The translations under genes and the position numbers were made by a program. This document shows, in pieces, positions 15,665-24,683 of a DNA stretch of 64,000 nt (position 1 is its first letter; each line of letters begins with the position of its first letter). The stretch covers positions 1,567,668-1,631,667 of the forward strand of contig NZ_JADKSJ010000001.1 of the NCBI RefSeq assembly GCF_015351235.1, written 5' to 3'. Below the pieces are notes generated by a model that saw only the letters and a program-made list of their open reading frames with translations, had not been told where the DNA came from and did not search any database. Source of the DNA: Plantibacter sp. VKM Ac-2880 (lineage in GTDB: Bacteria > Actinomycetota > Actinomycetes > Actinomycetales > Microbacteriaceae).

Positions 15665-17209
15665 CTATTCGGTCTGCTCGTCGGAGTCGAACGTCACCGT
15701 GACCTTGTCATCGGCGTCGATCGTGATCTTGCCCGGGAAGTTCAGGTACGTGTCCCACACCTGCTGCCCGGTGACGGCGCTGCCGTACCAGGAGGCGTCG
15801 AACGAGCCGTCGATGCGGCCGGCCGAGGTGTAGAAGTACGAACCGCTCTCATCGACCTCGACGGTCGGGGGAGAGGTGAGCGTCCACGTCACCGGACCGA
15901 CGCTCGAGAACTGCTTCTGCTGCCAGTCGGGCATGACGCCGCACTCGGTGTCGAGCGTGGTGGCGCCGAGGCACTTCTCGATCATCGCGACGACCTGCTT
16001 GGTCACTTCGGTGGTGAGCGCCTCCGTGGCCGTCACGTCGATGTCGATGAAGGCGGAACCCTCACCGGCGGTGTACGAGGTCAGCGTGACGGTCTGGGCG
16101 TCGCCCTGCAGGAACTTGCTCTCCGGCGGCGCGATGGTGTAGACGGCCGGGTAGGCGAACAGGCTCTCATCGGCCGCGCCGTCGAAGTTGACGCCGTTGA
16201 CGCTGAACGCGGTGCCACCGACACCGGTGTACACGTTGATGCTGCCGACCAGCGAGCTCGCGAGCTTCCACTGGTCGAAGAACAGGAACTGCTTGCCTTC
16301 GCTCTCGAGCGTGACCGTGTCCTCATACTTCTTGCCGCCGAGTTCGTACGTGACCTGCACGCGGGCCTCGCCGTTGCGGTTGTAGACGCGTCCGACCTTC
16401 GGGTCCTTGATGCGCTCGTCCGCGGCCTTGAGGACCTCGTTCGTGAGTAGCGCCGTCGGCTTCACCGCGGTGGGGGCTGCAGCATCCGCGTCCGCGTCAT
16501 CGTCGGGAGCTGCCGACTCGTCGGGGTCGGGGGTGGCTTCAGGTTCCGCCGTGGGCTCGTCCGTGGCATCGTCCGAGCTGCCGACGATGGACGGGTCGGG
16601 TGCCACGAGGCTGTTGGCGAGCTTGGCGTCGCCCGCGGCGATGGCCTTGAGGTACTCCTCGACCTTCGCCTGCGGTCCGAACGCCGTGGTGTTCAAGACA
16701 CCGATCGTGATGGCGGCCGCCGCGATGAGGACGAGCGCTCCACCGGCGATCGAGGACCACATGATGATCCGCTTCTTCTGCTTCGGATCCATCGGCTGCT
16801 TGGGGGCACCCGTCGCGTAGGGGTTCTGCGCCGTCGCGTACTGGCCGTTCGGCTGCTGGCCCTGCTGGTACGGGTTCTGCGCACCGGTCTGCTGGCCGTT
16901 CGGCTGCTGGCCCTGCTGGTACGGGTTCTGGCCGCCAGTCTGCTGGCCGGTCGACTGCTGACCGTACGGAGCCGGAGGTGACTGGTTCGGCGTCTGCTGC
17001 TGGCCCGACTGGTAGGGGTTCTGCGGCGTCTGCTGGCCCTGCTGGTAGGGGTTCGGCGTCTGCTGCTGGCCCGACTGGTACGGGTTGTCGGAAGGCTGCT
17101 GACCCTGCTGGTACGGGGACTGCTGCTGCTGCCCCTGATACGGCTGGTTCGGCTGCTCGTCCGGGTTCGGTCGGCCGGGTTGTGCGGGTGTGGTGTCGTC
17201 GTTGCTCAT
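15665..17209 (-). CDS. Q-rich membrane-anchored hypothetical protein
   Basis: 514 residues. The first ~150 are a low-complexity Gln/Pro/Asn/Tyr/Gly cytoplasmic arm with repeated NPYQQGQQ units; KQKKRIIMW leads into one membrane helix (about residues 160-182); an Asp/Glu/Ala linker and a large extracytoplasmic domain with NTF2/DUF4878-like opening (EEYLKAIAAGDAKLANSL) follow. Secretion in this topology needs no cleavable signal. Q/P/G-rich N-terminal arms of this kind are common on actinobacterial membrane proteins and may promote clustering. ATG 17209 has GAGGGGAA upstream; an in-frame upstream ATG is less well placed. Function unknown. Confidence 0.8.
   Translation of the reverse strand: MSNDDTTPAQPGRPNPDEQPNQPYQGQQQQSPYQQGQQPSDNPYQSGQQQTPNPYQQGQQTPQNPYQSGQQQTPNQSPPAPYGQQSTGQQTGGQNPYQQGQQPNGQQTGAQNPYQQGQQPNGQYATAQNPYATGAPKQPMDPKQKKRIIMWSSIAGGALVLIAAAAITIGVLNTTAFGPQAKVEEYLKAIAAGDAKLANSLVAPDPSIVGSSDDATDEPTAEPEATPDPDESAAPDDDADADAAAPTAVKPTALLTNEVLKAADERIKDPKVGRVYNRNGEARVQVTYELGGKKYEDTVTLESEGKQFLFFDQWKLASSLVGSINVYTGVGGTAFSVNGVNFDGAADESLFAYPAVYTIAPPESKFLQGDAQTVTLTSYTAGEGSAFIDIDVTATEALTTEVTKQVVAMIEKCLGATTLDTECGVMPDWQQKQFSSVGPVTWTLTSPPTVEVDESGSYFYTSAGRIDGSFDASWYGSAVTGQQVWDTYLNFPGKITIDADDKVTVTFDSDEQTE
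16841..16942 (-). repeat. Two tandem 51-base (17-residue) coding repeats
   Basis: Bases 16841-16891 and 16892-16942 are the same 51-base unit except near one end. They encode successive NPYQQGQQPNGQQTG blocks in the Q-rich arm. Shorter relatives of the unit continue to about 17150. Confidence 0.8.
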
Positions 17210-17318
17210 GGGCGGGTTCCCCTCGTTTCGGACCATGAAGGTGCTCATCAACTTAGCAGTCGGTGTGCATCCCCTGAGAGTGATTGCGCCCTCTGAGCAT
17301 GGGGAGTAGTGCCCATGC

Positions 17319-18593
17319 CTACGCGGGTGGACGGGAGACGAGCGTGGTGCCGACCGCATGGGCCAGGGGAGCCGCGAGCGTCCCTCGGTCGACGACGACC
17401 ACGGCGTCGAGTCCCTGCCAGTGGGCCGTCTGCTCGAGCAGCTCCGCGAGGCGCCCCGCGATCGCGTCGTCGGCGATGGGATGGAGCCCCCGGGCGACGT
17501 CATCCTCATGCCCACGCTCGAACCACGCGGACTGGACACGGAGGACCCCCGCCTGGCGGTCGCTCTTCAGATCGACGCGCGCGACGATCTCGCCGTCGAT
17601 GAGGACCGGCAGGACGTAGTACCCGTAGACCCGCTTGGGCTCCGGCGTGTAGATCTCGATCCGGTAGTGGAGTCCGAACATCCGCAGCGCGCGTTCGCGG
17701 AACCAGACGACGGGGTCGAACGGGCTGAGCAGCGCCGCCCCCTCGATGCGTCGCGGTCGTCGGGCATCGCGGTGCACCCACGCCTCCTGCGGCCCGCCGC
17801 GTCGGTCCCACCCCGCCACGGTCACCGGCTCGACGACGCCGGCGTCCACAAGCTCGTCGACCGCCTGGCGGACTGCGGTCTGCGGCTTGATCCGGAAGTA
17901 GTCGGCCAGGTCGGCGAGGGTCGCGACGCCCTGCGCCGCGGCGGCCTGTTCGACGAGCGCACGGATCGCGTCGGGCCGGGCGACGTCGAGGTCGAGGAGG
18001 TGCCGCGGCAGCACCTGCTCGGCGAGTGCGTACCGGCGCTCGAACCGGTCGCGGCCGGCCGTGACCACCTCGCCATAGAGGAACAGGACCTCCAACGCCC
18101 GCTTCACGTCGGACCATCCCCACCAGGGTCCGCGTCGGACGTTCGCATCGTGCTCGATCTCGCTCGCCTTGAGCGGCCCCTCGGCGCGCAGCAGTGCCCG
18201 CACCCAGTCCAGCATCTCCGTGTTCCGGCTCGCCCAGGTGGTGTCGTCGCCCGCATGCTTCGCGCGGTTCGCCTCCATCCGCCAACGGAACAGCGGCCAC
18301 GATTCCCGGGGGATGAACGCCGCCTCGTGCGCCCAGTACTCCAGGTAGGGCGAGTCGGCGGCGAGGGTCAGGCGGTCGAGGAGAGCCTTGTCGTACCCGC
18401 CCAGCCGAGCGAAGAGCGGGAGGTAGTGACTGCGCTCGAAGACGTTGACGGAGTCGATCTGCAGGAGGCCGAGTCGGTCGATCGTGGAGCGGAGCGTGCG
18501 GGTCCCGGCCGGGGACGTCCGTGGTGGCCCGCCGAGGCCCTGCGCACCGAGCGCGATCCGGCGGGCGAGAGCGGGGGAGAGGGAAGCGGGCAC
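17319..18593 (-). CDS. YcaQ-type winged-helix DNA glycosylase
   Basis: 424 residues of the HTH_42/AlkZ superfamily, winged-helix proteins that remove bulky or crosslinked bases. The catalytic loop LLQIDSVNVFERSHYLPLFAR shows the Q-aliphatic-D form of the QxQ/QxD motif, the form of E. coli YcaQ (crosslink repair) rather than the QxQ of natural-product self-resistance AlkZ. The tandem winged-helix and beta-barrel C-terminus is complete. GTG 18593 is chosen as the first start that gives the family N-terminus (LSPALARRIALGAQGLG). Not next to a natural-product cluster. Confidence 0.85.
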   Translation of the reverse strand: MPASLSPALARRIALGAQGLGGPPRTSPAGTRTLRSTIDRLGLLQIDSVNVFERSHYLPLFARLGGYDKALLDRLTLAADSPYLEYWAHEAAFIPRESWPLFRWRMEANRAKHAGDDTTWASRNTEMLDWVRALLRAEGPLKASEIEHDANVRRGPWWGWSDVKRALEVLFLYGEVVTAGRDRFERRYALAEQVLPRHLLDLDVARPDAIRALVEQAAAAQGVATLADLADYFRIKPQTAVRQAVDELVDAGVVEPVTVAGWDRRGGPQEAWVHRDARRPRRIEGAALLSPFDPVVWFRERALRMFGLHYRIEIYTPEPKRVYGYYVLPVLIDGEIVARVDLKSDRQAGVLRVQSAWFERGHEDDVARGLHPIADDAIAGRLAELLEQTAHWQGLDAVVVVDRGTLAAPLAHAVGTTLVSRPPA

Positions 18594-18687
18594 GGCCCGA
18601 CGGTAGCACCGGCCGCCGACACCCGAGCGGCCCCGGCGAGGGCCCGGCGCCCGTCGTCCGCATGCTCGCACCGGCATGTGCCAGCCC

Positions 18688-18693
18688 TACACT
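18688..18693 (+). promoter_or_regulatory. -10 box of leaderless AI-2E gene
   Basis: TACACT ends 6 bases before ATG 18700; no ribosome binding site is visible. Confidence 0.5.
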
Positions 18694-18699
18694 TGAGCA

Positions 18700-20022
18700 A
18701 TGGCGGACGACACTCCGAAGACCTGGTGGGGACGCTTCCTTCCCGAAGCGGCCTCGCCTGTGCGCGAACCCGATCCGAGCGGCTCGAGCAGCGTTCCGCG
18801 AGGGATGCGCGTGGCGGCAGCGTGGTCCTGGCGGATCCTCCTCGTGGCCGCGGTCGTCGCACTGCTCGTCTTCCTCGTCGTGCAGCTCCGCCTCATCGTC
18901 ATCCCGCTGCTCATCGCCGTCCTCGTCTCGGCGCTGCTGAAGCCCGTCGTCGACGTCCTCGTCCGACACCGATGGCCGAAGGGGCTCGCCATCGCGCTCG
19001 CGATGGTCGGAACGCTCGCCGTGGTCAGCGGACTGATCTTCCTCGCCATCTCGCAGATCACCTCGCAGTTCGCCTCCGTGCAGGCCCGCACCATGACCGC
19101 CTACGGCGACTTCAAGGCGTTCCTGCTCGCCAGCCCGTTGCACGTCACCGAAGCGCAGCTCAACGACTTCATCGCCCAGGCCTTCTCCTCCCTGCAACAG
19201 GACAGCCAGGTGCTGCTCTCCGGAGCGCTGTCGATCGGCTCGACGCTGGGACATGTCGCCACGGGTGTCTTCCTGACCCTCTTCTGCCTGCTGTTCATGC
19301 TCATCGACGGTCGGACGATCTGGCGCTGGACGGTGCGCGTCTTCCCGCAGCGGGCACGTCCCGCCGTCGACAGCGCCGGCCGTGCAGGCTGGCGGACGCT
19401 CGGCAACTACGTCCGCACGCAGATCCTCGTGGCCTCGATCGACGCGGTCGGCATCGGACTCGGCGCGTTCATCCTCGGGGTCCCCCTCGCCATCCCGGTC
19501 GCCGTCCTCGTCTTCCTGGGTTCGTTCGTGCCGATCGTCGGCGCCGTCGTCACCGGGGCCGTCGCCGTCTTCCTCGCGCTCGTCTACAACGGTCCGTTGA
19601 TCGCGCTGCTGATGCTTGGCGTCGTCCTGCTCGTGCAGCAGCTCGAGGGGCATGTCCTCCAGCCACTCATCATGGGGACCGCCGTGAAGGTGCACCCCCT
19701 GGCCGTGGTGCTCGCGGTGGCCGGCGGCACGCTCGTCGCGGGCATCCCCGGTGCCCTGTTCGCGGTGCCCGTGGTGGCCGTCATCAACGTGATGGTCCAC
19801 ACCATCGCCAGCGGCACCTGGCGGACCGGCGGCACCCCTCCGCCGGAACCGGCCACCGACGGCGCGATCTGGCAGACCGTCCCGAGCCCCCGGCGAATCC
19901 GTCCGGGCTCCCGCTCGTCCCACGAGCCCATGGATCGCCCAGGCGATCAGGAGCCCCAGCACCCCAGCGACGACCTCCCAGCGACCCCGTCCCCAGAAAG
20001 TCCAGGACCCCGCACACCATGA
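18700..20022 (+). CDS. AI-2E family transporter
   Basis: 440 residues with the eight-helix layout of the AI-2E exporter family (TqsA/YdiK-like): paired N-terminal helices after WSWRILLVAAV, an extracytoplasmic helical stretch, then the C-terminal helices with the conserved GxxLGxxxFIlGVPLAIPVAVLVFLGSFVPIVG block. Members export small molecules or act as ion antiporters; the name does not prove autoinducer transport. The last ~65 residues form a Pro/Ser/Arg-rich cytoplasmic tail. The ATG of ilvA overlaps its stop (ATGA), so the two are co-transcribed. Confidence 0.9.
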   Translation: MADDTPKTWWGRFLPEAASPVREPDPSGSSSVPRGMRVAAAWSWRILLVAAVVALLVFLVVQLRLIVIPLLIAVLVSALLKPVVDVLVRHRWPKGLAIALAMVGTLAVVSGLIFLAISQITSQFASVQARTMTAYGDFKAFLLASPLHVTEAQLNDFIAQAFSSLQQDSQVLLSGALSIGSTLGHVATGVFLTLFCLLFMLIDGRTIWRWTVRVFPQRARPAVDSAGRAGWRTLGNYVRTQILVASIDAVGIGLGAFILGVPLAIPVAVLVFLGSFVPIVGAVVTGAVAVFLALVYNGPLIALLMLGVVLLVQQLEGHVLQPLIMGTAVKVHPLAVVLAVAGGTLVAGIPGALFAVPVVAVINVMVHTIASGTWRTGGTPPPEPATDGAIWQTVPSPRRIRPGSRSSHEPMDRPGDQEPQHPSDDLPATPSPESPGPRTP

Positions 20023-21275
20023 CCGATTCAACGACCACCGCACCTGTGATCCCCGGCCCGTCGCTCGCCGCGTTCGAGCGCGCCAGGGACACCCTCGTCG
20101 GCACCGTCCAACGCACCCCGATGGAGAGCTCCCGCTACCTGGCCGACGTCCTCGGCGTCCCGGTGCACTTGAAGTGCGAGAACCTCCAGCGCACCGGCTC
20201 CTACAAGATCCGTGGTGCGTACAACCGGATGTCGAGTCTGACGCCGGAGGAACGCGCTCGGGGCGTGGTCGCGGCCTCCGCCGGCAACCACGCGCAGGGG
20301 GTCGCGTTCGCCGCTCGCGAGCTCGGCATCGCCGCGACCATCTTCATGCCGGTCGGCGTCCCGCTGCCCAAGCTCGCCGCCACGCGCGACTACGGAGCCC
20401 ACGTCATCCTGCGCGGCCACACGGTCGCCGAGCCGCTCATCGCGGCCGCCGAATTCGCTGCGGAGACGGGCGCGATCCTCATCCCGCCGTTCGACCACCC
20501 CGACGTCATCACGGGGCAGGGCACGCTCGGCCTCGAGATCCTCGAGGAGGTGCCAGACGTCGAGACGGTCATCGTCCCGATCGGCGGAGGCGGGCTCATC
20601 TCCGGGGTGGCCGGGGTCATGAAGCAGCGAGCGGCACTCGAAGACCGGACCATCCGGGTGATCGGCGTGCAGGCGGCCAACGCCGCCGCGTACCCGGTGT
20701 CCCTGGAGGCAGGAACGCCGACGACGATCACGGTGCAGCCCACGATCGCCGACGGCATCGCCGTGGCCCGTCCCGGCGAGTTGAACTTCGAAATGATCAG
20801 TGCGCTCGTCGACGAGGTCGTCACCGTCTCCGAGGACGACCTGGCCCGCGCGATCGTCGTCCTCCTCGAACGCGCGAAACTCGTCGTCGAGCCGGCCGGG
20901 GCGGCGGGTGTCGCCGCGATCCTGGCCGGCAAGATCGAGCCGACCGGGACGACGGTCACGATCCTCTCGGGTGGGAACATCGACCCGCTCCTGCTGCAGC
21001 GCGTCGTGAGCCACGGGCTCGCCGCCTCGGACCGCTACCTGACCCTGCGCATCCCGCTGCCCGACCGTCCCGGACAGCTCGCGCGGACGGCGGAACTCGT
21101 GGCGCAGGCGAACGCCAACGTCATCGAGGTGCTCCACACCCGGCACGGTCACGGACTCCAGATCAGCGACGTCGAGCTCGAGCTCAGCATCGAGACGCGC
21201 GGCCCCGACCACCGCGACCTGGTGGTGCAGACCCTCCGTGAGGCGGGGTACGATCCGCAGATCGTCGACGACTGA
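20019..21275 (+). CDS. ilvA: Threonine ammonia-lyase
   Basis: PLP enzyme that converts L-threonine to 2-oxobutanoate and ammonia, the first step to isoleucine. 418 residues. The PLP Lys is in GSYKIRGAYN, the Gly-rich phosphate loop is PIGGGGLISG, and the C-terminal residues from about 335 form one ACT regulatory domain (LTLRIPLPDRPGQLARTAELV). One ACT domain, rather than two, is the short form seen in many actinobacteria. The start ATG overlaps the transporter stop by 4 bases. Confidence 0.95.
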   Translation: MTDSTTTAPVIPGPSLAAFERARDTLVGTVQRTPMESSRYLADVLGVPVHLKCENLQRTGSYKIRGAYNRMSSLTPEERARGVVAASAGNHAQGVAFAARELGIAATIFMPVGVPLPKLAATRDYGAHVILRGHTVAEPLIAAAEFAAETGAILIPPFDHPDVITGQGTLGLEILEEVPDVETVIVPIGGGGLISGVAGVMKQRAALEDRTIRVIGVQAANAAAYPVSLEAGTPTTITVQPTIADGIAVARPGELNFEMISALVDEVVTVSEDDLARAIVVLLERAKLVVEPAGAAGVAAILAGKIEPTGTTVTILSGGNIDPLLLQRVVSHGLAASDRYLTLRIPLPDRPGQLARTAELVAQANANVIEVLHTRHGHGLQISDVELELSIETRGPDHRDLVVQTLREAGYDPQIVDD

Positions 21276-21298
21276 GTCAGGACGACACCGCGCTCGAC

Positions 21299-21335
21299 GA
21301 CGAAGGGCCCCACCACATCGGTGGGGCCCTTCGTC
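21299..21335. terminator. Terminator between ilvA and greA
   Basis: A perfect 16-base stem, GACGAAGGGCCCCACC and its complement, with a 5-base loop, between convergent stops. Confidence 0.85.
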
Positions 21336-21367
21336 AGCTTCGGGCGGCCGCGGCACGGCCGCCGGGA

Positions 21368-21859
21368 TCAGGAACCGGTGTAGGTCTCCACCGCGGTGAT
21401 CGACACGGTGATCTCCTTGCCGTTGGGCGCCTCGTAGGTGGTCGTCTCGCCGATCTTCAGCCCGAGGATGGCCGCCCCGAGCGGGCTGCCCTCGCTGTAG
21501 ACGTCGAGGTCGGTGTTGCCCGCGATTTCACGGCTACCGAGCAGGAAGCGCTCTTCGCCGCCCGCCACGACCGCGGTGATGACGGTGCCGGACTCGACGA
21601 CACCGTTCGACTCGGGAGCCTCGCTCACCTTGGCGTCACGCAGCATCTGCGTGAGCGTGCGGATACGCGCCTCCTGCTTGCCCTGCTCGTCCTTGGCGGC
21701 GTGGTAACCGCCGTTCTCCTTGAGGTCGCCCTCTTCGCGAGCCGCTTCGATGCGCTTGGCGATCTCCTCGCGGCCCGTGGTGCTGAGGTGCTCGAGTTCT
21801 GCCTGCAGCCGGTCGAAGGCCTGCTGGGTGAGGAACGTCTCCTGGATCTGCTCGGACAC
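21368..21859 (-). CDS. greA: Transcription elongation factor GreA
   Basis: 163 residues. The N-terminal coiled coil carries the acidic tip that reaches into the RNA polymerase secondary channel (REEGDLKENGGYHAAKDEQG), and the C-terminal FKBP-like domain ends the protein. It stimulates cleavage of backtracked RNA. GTG 21859 is chosen over upstream ATGs because AAAGGAG lies 7 bases before it. It opens a block whose order follows mycobacteria: greA, DUF4307, mca. Confidence 0.96.
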   Translation of the reverse strand: MSEQIQETFLTQQAFDRLQAELEHLSTTGREEIAKRIEAAREEGDLKENGGYHAAKDEQGKQEARIRTLTQMLRDAKVSEAPESNGVVESGTVITAVVAGGEERFLLGSREIAGNTDLDVYSEGSPLGAAILGLKIGETTTYEAPNGKEITVSITAVETYTGS

Positions 21860-22011
21860 GATGGAACTCCTTTGCATGGTGGGTCGCACACGACGGCCGA
21901 AACGCCCGTCATATGCCAGACGCCCCGGCGGAATGCCGGGGCGTGTGAAGTACGTCCATCGAGTATCGCACGATCACCGCAGGAGTGCGGCGCGGCCCGG
22001 GGTGCTCCGGA

Positions 22012-22491
22012 TCAGGAACCGTCCTCGACCACCCAGCAGGTGTCGACGACGCCGGTGTTGCTGAGCTCCGTCGTGCGCACGAGTTCGGTGAGGTTCCGGG
22101 TGCGCTGCTCCGACGGCGGCAGCTCGACGACCTTCCACCCGACCACCGCGAACTGCTCGTTGAGCGCCTGCACCGAGCAGGCCATCGGGGTGTCCTGCGG
22201 GCCGGTGACCTCGAACGAGACGCTGACGAGGGTGTCATCGACGATCTCGTGCGCGGTGTTGCGGGACTCGATGCTCGGGCGGCTGCCGTCGAGGCCGGCC
22301 CAGACGACCCAGGCGACGAAGACCACGGCGAACGCGGCCGCTGCGGACCAGATCAGGCGGCGGTCCCGAGCCCGGTTCCGGGAAGTGCGTCCGTACCGGG
22401 CCGCGATGGCGTCCGGCAGGACCGCGGTCGGCTCTGCGGTGTCCTGGGAGTCGGCCGCGTGTGGGGCGGCGTTCCGAGGGGAGGGGGTCAC
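22012..22491 (-). CDS. DUF4307 domain membrane protein
   Basis: 159 residues: a charged N-terminus with the ARYGR motif, a membrane helix (about 43-63, LIWSAAAAFAVVFVAWVVWAGL), and an extracytoplasmic domain with two Cys residues (ACSVQALN, VVDTCWVV) typical of DUF4307. Function unknown; in M. tuberculosis the equivalent (Rv1081c) also sits between greA and mca. GTG 22491 gives the family N-terminus; further upstream starts would run into the mca promoter region. Confidence 0.85.
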   Translation of the reverse strand: MTPSPRNAAPHAADSQDTAEPTAVLPDAIAARYGRTSRNRARDRRLIWSAAAAFAVVFVAWVVWAGLDGSRPSIESRNTAHEIVDDTLVSVSFEVTGPQDTPMACSVQALNEQFAVVGWKVVELPPSEQRTRNLTELVRTTELSNTGVVDTCWVVEDGS

Positions 22492-22658
22492 GTCACGGGC
22501 TCCGGTTCGAACGGTTAAGCTTGACCAGGAGCGCGAGACGGCTCGAGGTCGACACCTCAAGCGTATTGCCTCTTCCTGGATGCGGCGTCCCGACCGCGTC
22601 GCCACGTCACGAGTCGCGAGGTCGTTCCTCGCGCAGACCAGCCGGAAGGCGGAGCACC

Positions 22659-23534
22659 ATGACCATGAGACTGCTCGCGGTGCACGCCCACCCCGACGAC
22701 GAGTCCAGCAAGGGGGCCGCGACCCTCGCGTACTACCGCAGCCTCGGCGCCGAGGTCATGGTCGTCAGCTGCACGGGTGGCGAACGCGGTGACCTCCAGA
22801 ACCCCGGACTCGCCGACGTCGCGATGATCGAGCGCGACCTCCCCGGCTACCGCCGCCTCGAGATGGCCGCGGCTCAGGGGATCCTCGACATCGAGCACCG
22901 CTGGCTCGGCTACCAGGACAGCGGCATGGCCCGCGACGACGGCACGGTCCCGCCGGCGAGCTTCGCGGACATCCCGCTCGAGGTCTCGACCGGCGTGCTC
23001 GTGCGGATCGTCCGGTCGTTCCGCCCGCAGGTCATCGTCACCTACGACGAGAACGGCGGGTACCCGCACCCCGACCACATCCGGAGCCACGAGGTGAGCG
23101 TCGCCGCGTTCGACGCCGCGGCGGACGCCGAGCGCTACCCGGATGCCGGCGAACCCTGGCGCGTGGACAAGCTCTACTACGACCGCTCGTTCAGCCCTGC
23201 CCGGCTCGAGGCGGTGTACGCCTATCTCGTCGAGCACCACCCGGACGACCCGGCGGTCGAGCGCCTCGCGGAGTTGCGCGAGTGGATGGCCGGTCGGCCC
23301 GACCTCGCGACGACGCACGTCCGTGTCAGCGACTTCTTCGAGGCGCGCGACGACGCGCTCCGCGCTCACGGCAGCCAGGTACCACCGGACTCACCGTTCT
23401 TCTTCTGGCCGAACGACGTCCTACGCGTCGCGTGGCCGTTCGAGGACTACCAGCTGGTCACCTCGCACGTCGCGTCGGCCACCCCGGAGTCGGACCTGTT
23501 CGACGGCGTCGACACCAGTGAAGGAACCGCATGA
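22659..23534 (+). CDS. mca: Mycothiol S-conjugate amidase
   Basis: A 291-residue zinc hydrolase of the LmbE/PIG-L family that splits mycothiol conjugates of toxins into a mercapturic acid and GlcN-inositol. The zinc ligands are seen in AHPDDE near residue 10 and HPDH near 146; GYQDSGM and FFFWPN fit Mca better than the deacetylase MshB, as does the position next to DUF4307 and greA. ATG 22659 follows AAGGCGGAG. The divergent spacer (22492-22658) must hold promoters for both directions. Confidence 0.92.
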   Translation: MTMRLLAVHAHPDDESSKGAATLAYYRSLGAEVMVVSCTGGERGDLQNPGLADVAMIERDLPGYRRLEMAAAQGILDIEHRWLGYQDSGMARDDGTVPPASFADIPLEVSTGVLVRIVRSFRPQVIVTYDENGGYPHPDHIRSHEVSVAAFDAAADAERYPDAGEPWRVDKLYYDRSFSPARLEAVYAYLVEHHPDDPAVERLAELREWMAGRPDLATTHVRVSDFFEARDDALRAHGSQVPPDSPFFFWPNDVLRVAWPFEDYQLVTSHVASATPESDLFDGVDTSEGTA

Positions 23535-23851
23535 TGCACCACCTACTCACCGAGCTCGTCCTGGCGGTCACCCCGTCGCCGTCACCCTCACCGCAGTTCG
23601 ACGAGAACCAGGTTACGCCGGGCCCCTGGGGCTTCGTCATCACCTTCGCCATCGCCGGCATCGTGGTCTTCCTCGTGATCGACATGGTGCGCCGCGTGCG
23701 CCGGGTGAACTATCGCGCTGAGATCGACGAGCGCCTCCAGGCGGAGGTCGCCGAGCGGGACGCGGCACGCGCCGACGATCCTGACGCTCCGATCGCCCCC
23801 GGCGGCGAGTCGACCGATCCACTGCGGAAGCCGGACGACCCGCGGCGCTGA
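23531..23851 (+). CDS. Small single-pass membrane protein after mca
   Basis: 106 residues: a short outer segment with Ser-Pro repeats, a helix (about 34-53, GFVITFAIAGIVVFLVIDMV), a basic stop-transfer RRVRRVNYR and an acidic cytoplasmic tail. The ATG overlaps the mca stop (ATGATG context), so it is coupled to mca. The mycobacterial locus has a small protein at the same place (Rv1083). Role unknown. Confidence 0.8.
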   Translation: MMHHLLTELVLAVTPSPSPSPQFDENQVTPGPWGFVITFAIAGIVVFLVIDMVRRVRRVNYRAEIDERLQAEVAERDAARADDPDAPIAPGGESTDPLRKPDDPRR

Positions 23852-23896
23852 GCGGACGAGGTCGCGCCGCCCGGCGCACACCCGACGCCGCGATGG

Positions 23897-24613
23897 TCAG
23901 CGGTGGTACACCGGGTCGATCGCGATCAGCAGGACGCCGGTCCAGTGGCACAGGAACGCGAGCACCGTGCACAGGTGGAACAGTTCGTGGAACCCGAACC
24001 GTCCGGGCCAGGGGTTCGGCCGCTTCATGGCGTACATGATCGCCCCGACCGTGTAGAACAGGCCGCCGGTCGCGATCAGCACCATCGTCGCGAAATTGCC
24101 GCGGGCGATCTCGCCCAGGTAGGCGACGGCGCCCCACCCGAGCGCGAGGTAGAGCGGGACGTAGAGCCAGCGCGGAGCACCGATCCAGAACACGCGGAAC
24201 CCGATGCCGAGGAGTGCGCCACCCCAGACGAGGACGAGCAGGAGGGTGCCCTGTTCCGGCGGGAGGGCGAGGACCGCGAGCGGGGTGTAGGTGCCCGCGA
24301 TCAGCAGGAAGATGTTGGCGTGGTCGATCCGCTTGAGGAGCAGCCTCATGCGGGGCCGCCAGGAGAACCGGTGGTACAACGCCGAGTTGCCGAACAACAG
24401 CATCGAGGTGAGCACGAACACCGTCGAGCTCCACTTCGCCGCGGCCCCCTGCGCCAGCGCCACGAGGACGATCCCGGCGATGATGGAGACGGGGAAGATC
24501 CCGGCGTGGAGCCAGCCGCGCCAGCTCGGTTTGACCTCGTCCGGTGTGGCGGCGTCGACGGCGGCGACCTCGAGCAAGGGCAGGTTCGGCAGCTCGGGCT
24601 CTCCGGTCGTCAT
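23897..24613 (-). CDS. Hemolysin III family (PAQR-like) membrane protein
   Basis: 238 residues with seven membrane helices. The family's metal-site motifs are present: SALYHRFSW (Ser/His), RIDHANIFLLIAGTYTP (Asp), and the closing FHELFHLCTVLAFLCHW with two more His residues. HlyIII/PAQR proteins are putative membrane hydrolases; haemolysis is not implied. It is the equivalent of M. tuberculosis Rv1085c and, as there, is encoded opposite the Z-prenyl synthase gene. Confidence 0.92.
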   Translation of the reverse strand: MTTGEPELPNLPLLEVAAVDAATPDEVKPSWRGWLHAGIFPVSIIAGIVLVALAQGAAAKWSSTVFVLTSMLLFGNSALYHRFSWRPRMRLLLKRIDHANIFLLIAGTYTPLAVLALPPEQGTLLLVLVWGGALLGIGFRVFWIGAPRWLYVPLYLALGWGAVAYLGEIARGNFATMVLIATGGLFYTVGAIMYAMKRPNPWPGRFGFHELFHLCTVLAFLCHWTGVLLIAIDPVYHR

Positions 24614-24671
24614 GTGCTCAGGATACGGGGTGGCGCGGAACTCCTCCTGGGAGCGCTGGAGGAATCTGCAC

Positions 24672-24677
24672 TAGCGT
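24672..24677 (+). promoter_or_regulatory. -10 box of leaderless prenyl synthase gene
   Basis: TAGCGT ends 6 bases before GTG 24684, without a Shine-Dalgarno sequence. Confidence 0.5.
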
Positions 24678-24683
24678 TACAGG

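Noticed and set aside
16841-17150. Possible CRISPR-like repeat array
   Set aside because: The repeats are in frame, contiguous without spacers, and code a Q-rich protein arm.
17358-20018. Very long plus-strand extension in front of ilvA
   Set aside because: The frame runs through the antisense of the glycosylase gene and the transporter gene; ilvA homology starts at 20019 with a coupled ATG.
23897-24613. Hemolysin III as a virulence factor
   Set aside because: The family name is historical; the motifs are those of PAQR-like membrane hydrolases and the context is core chromosome.
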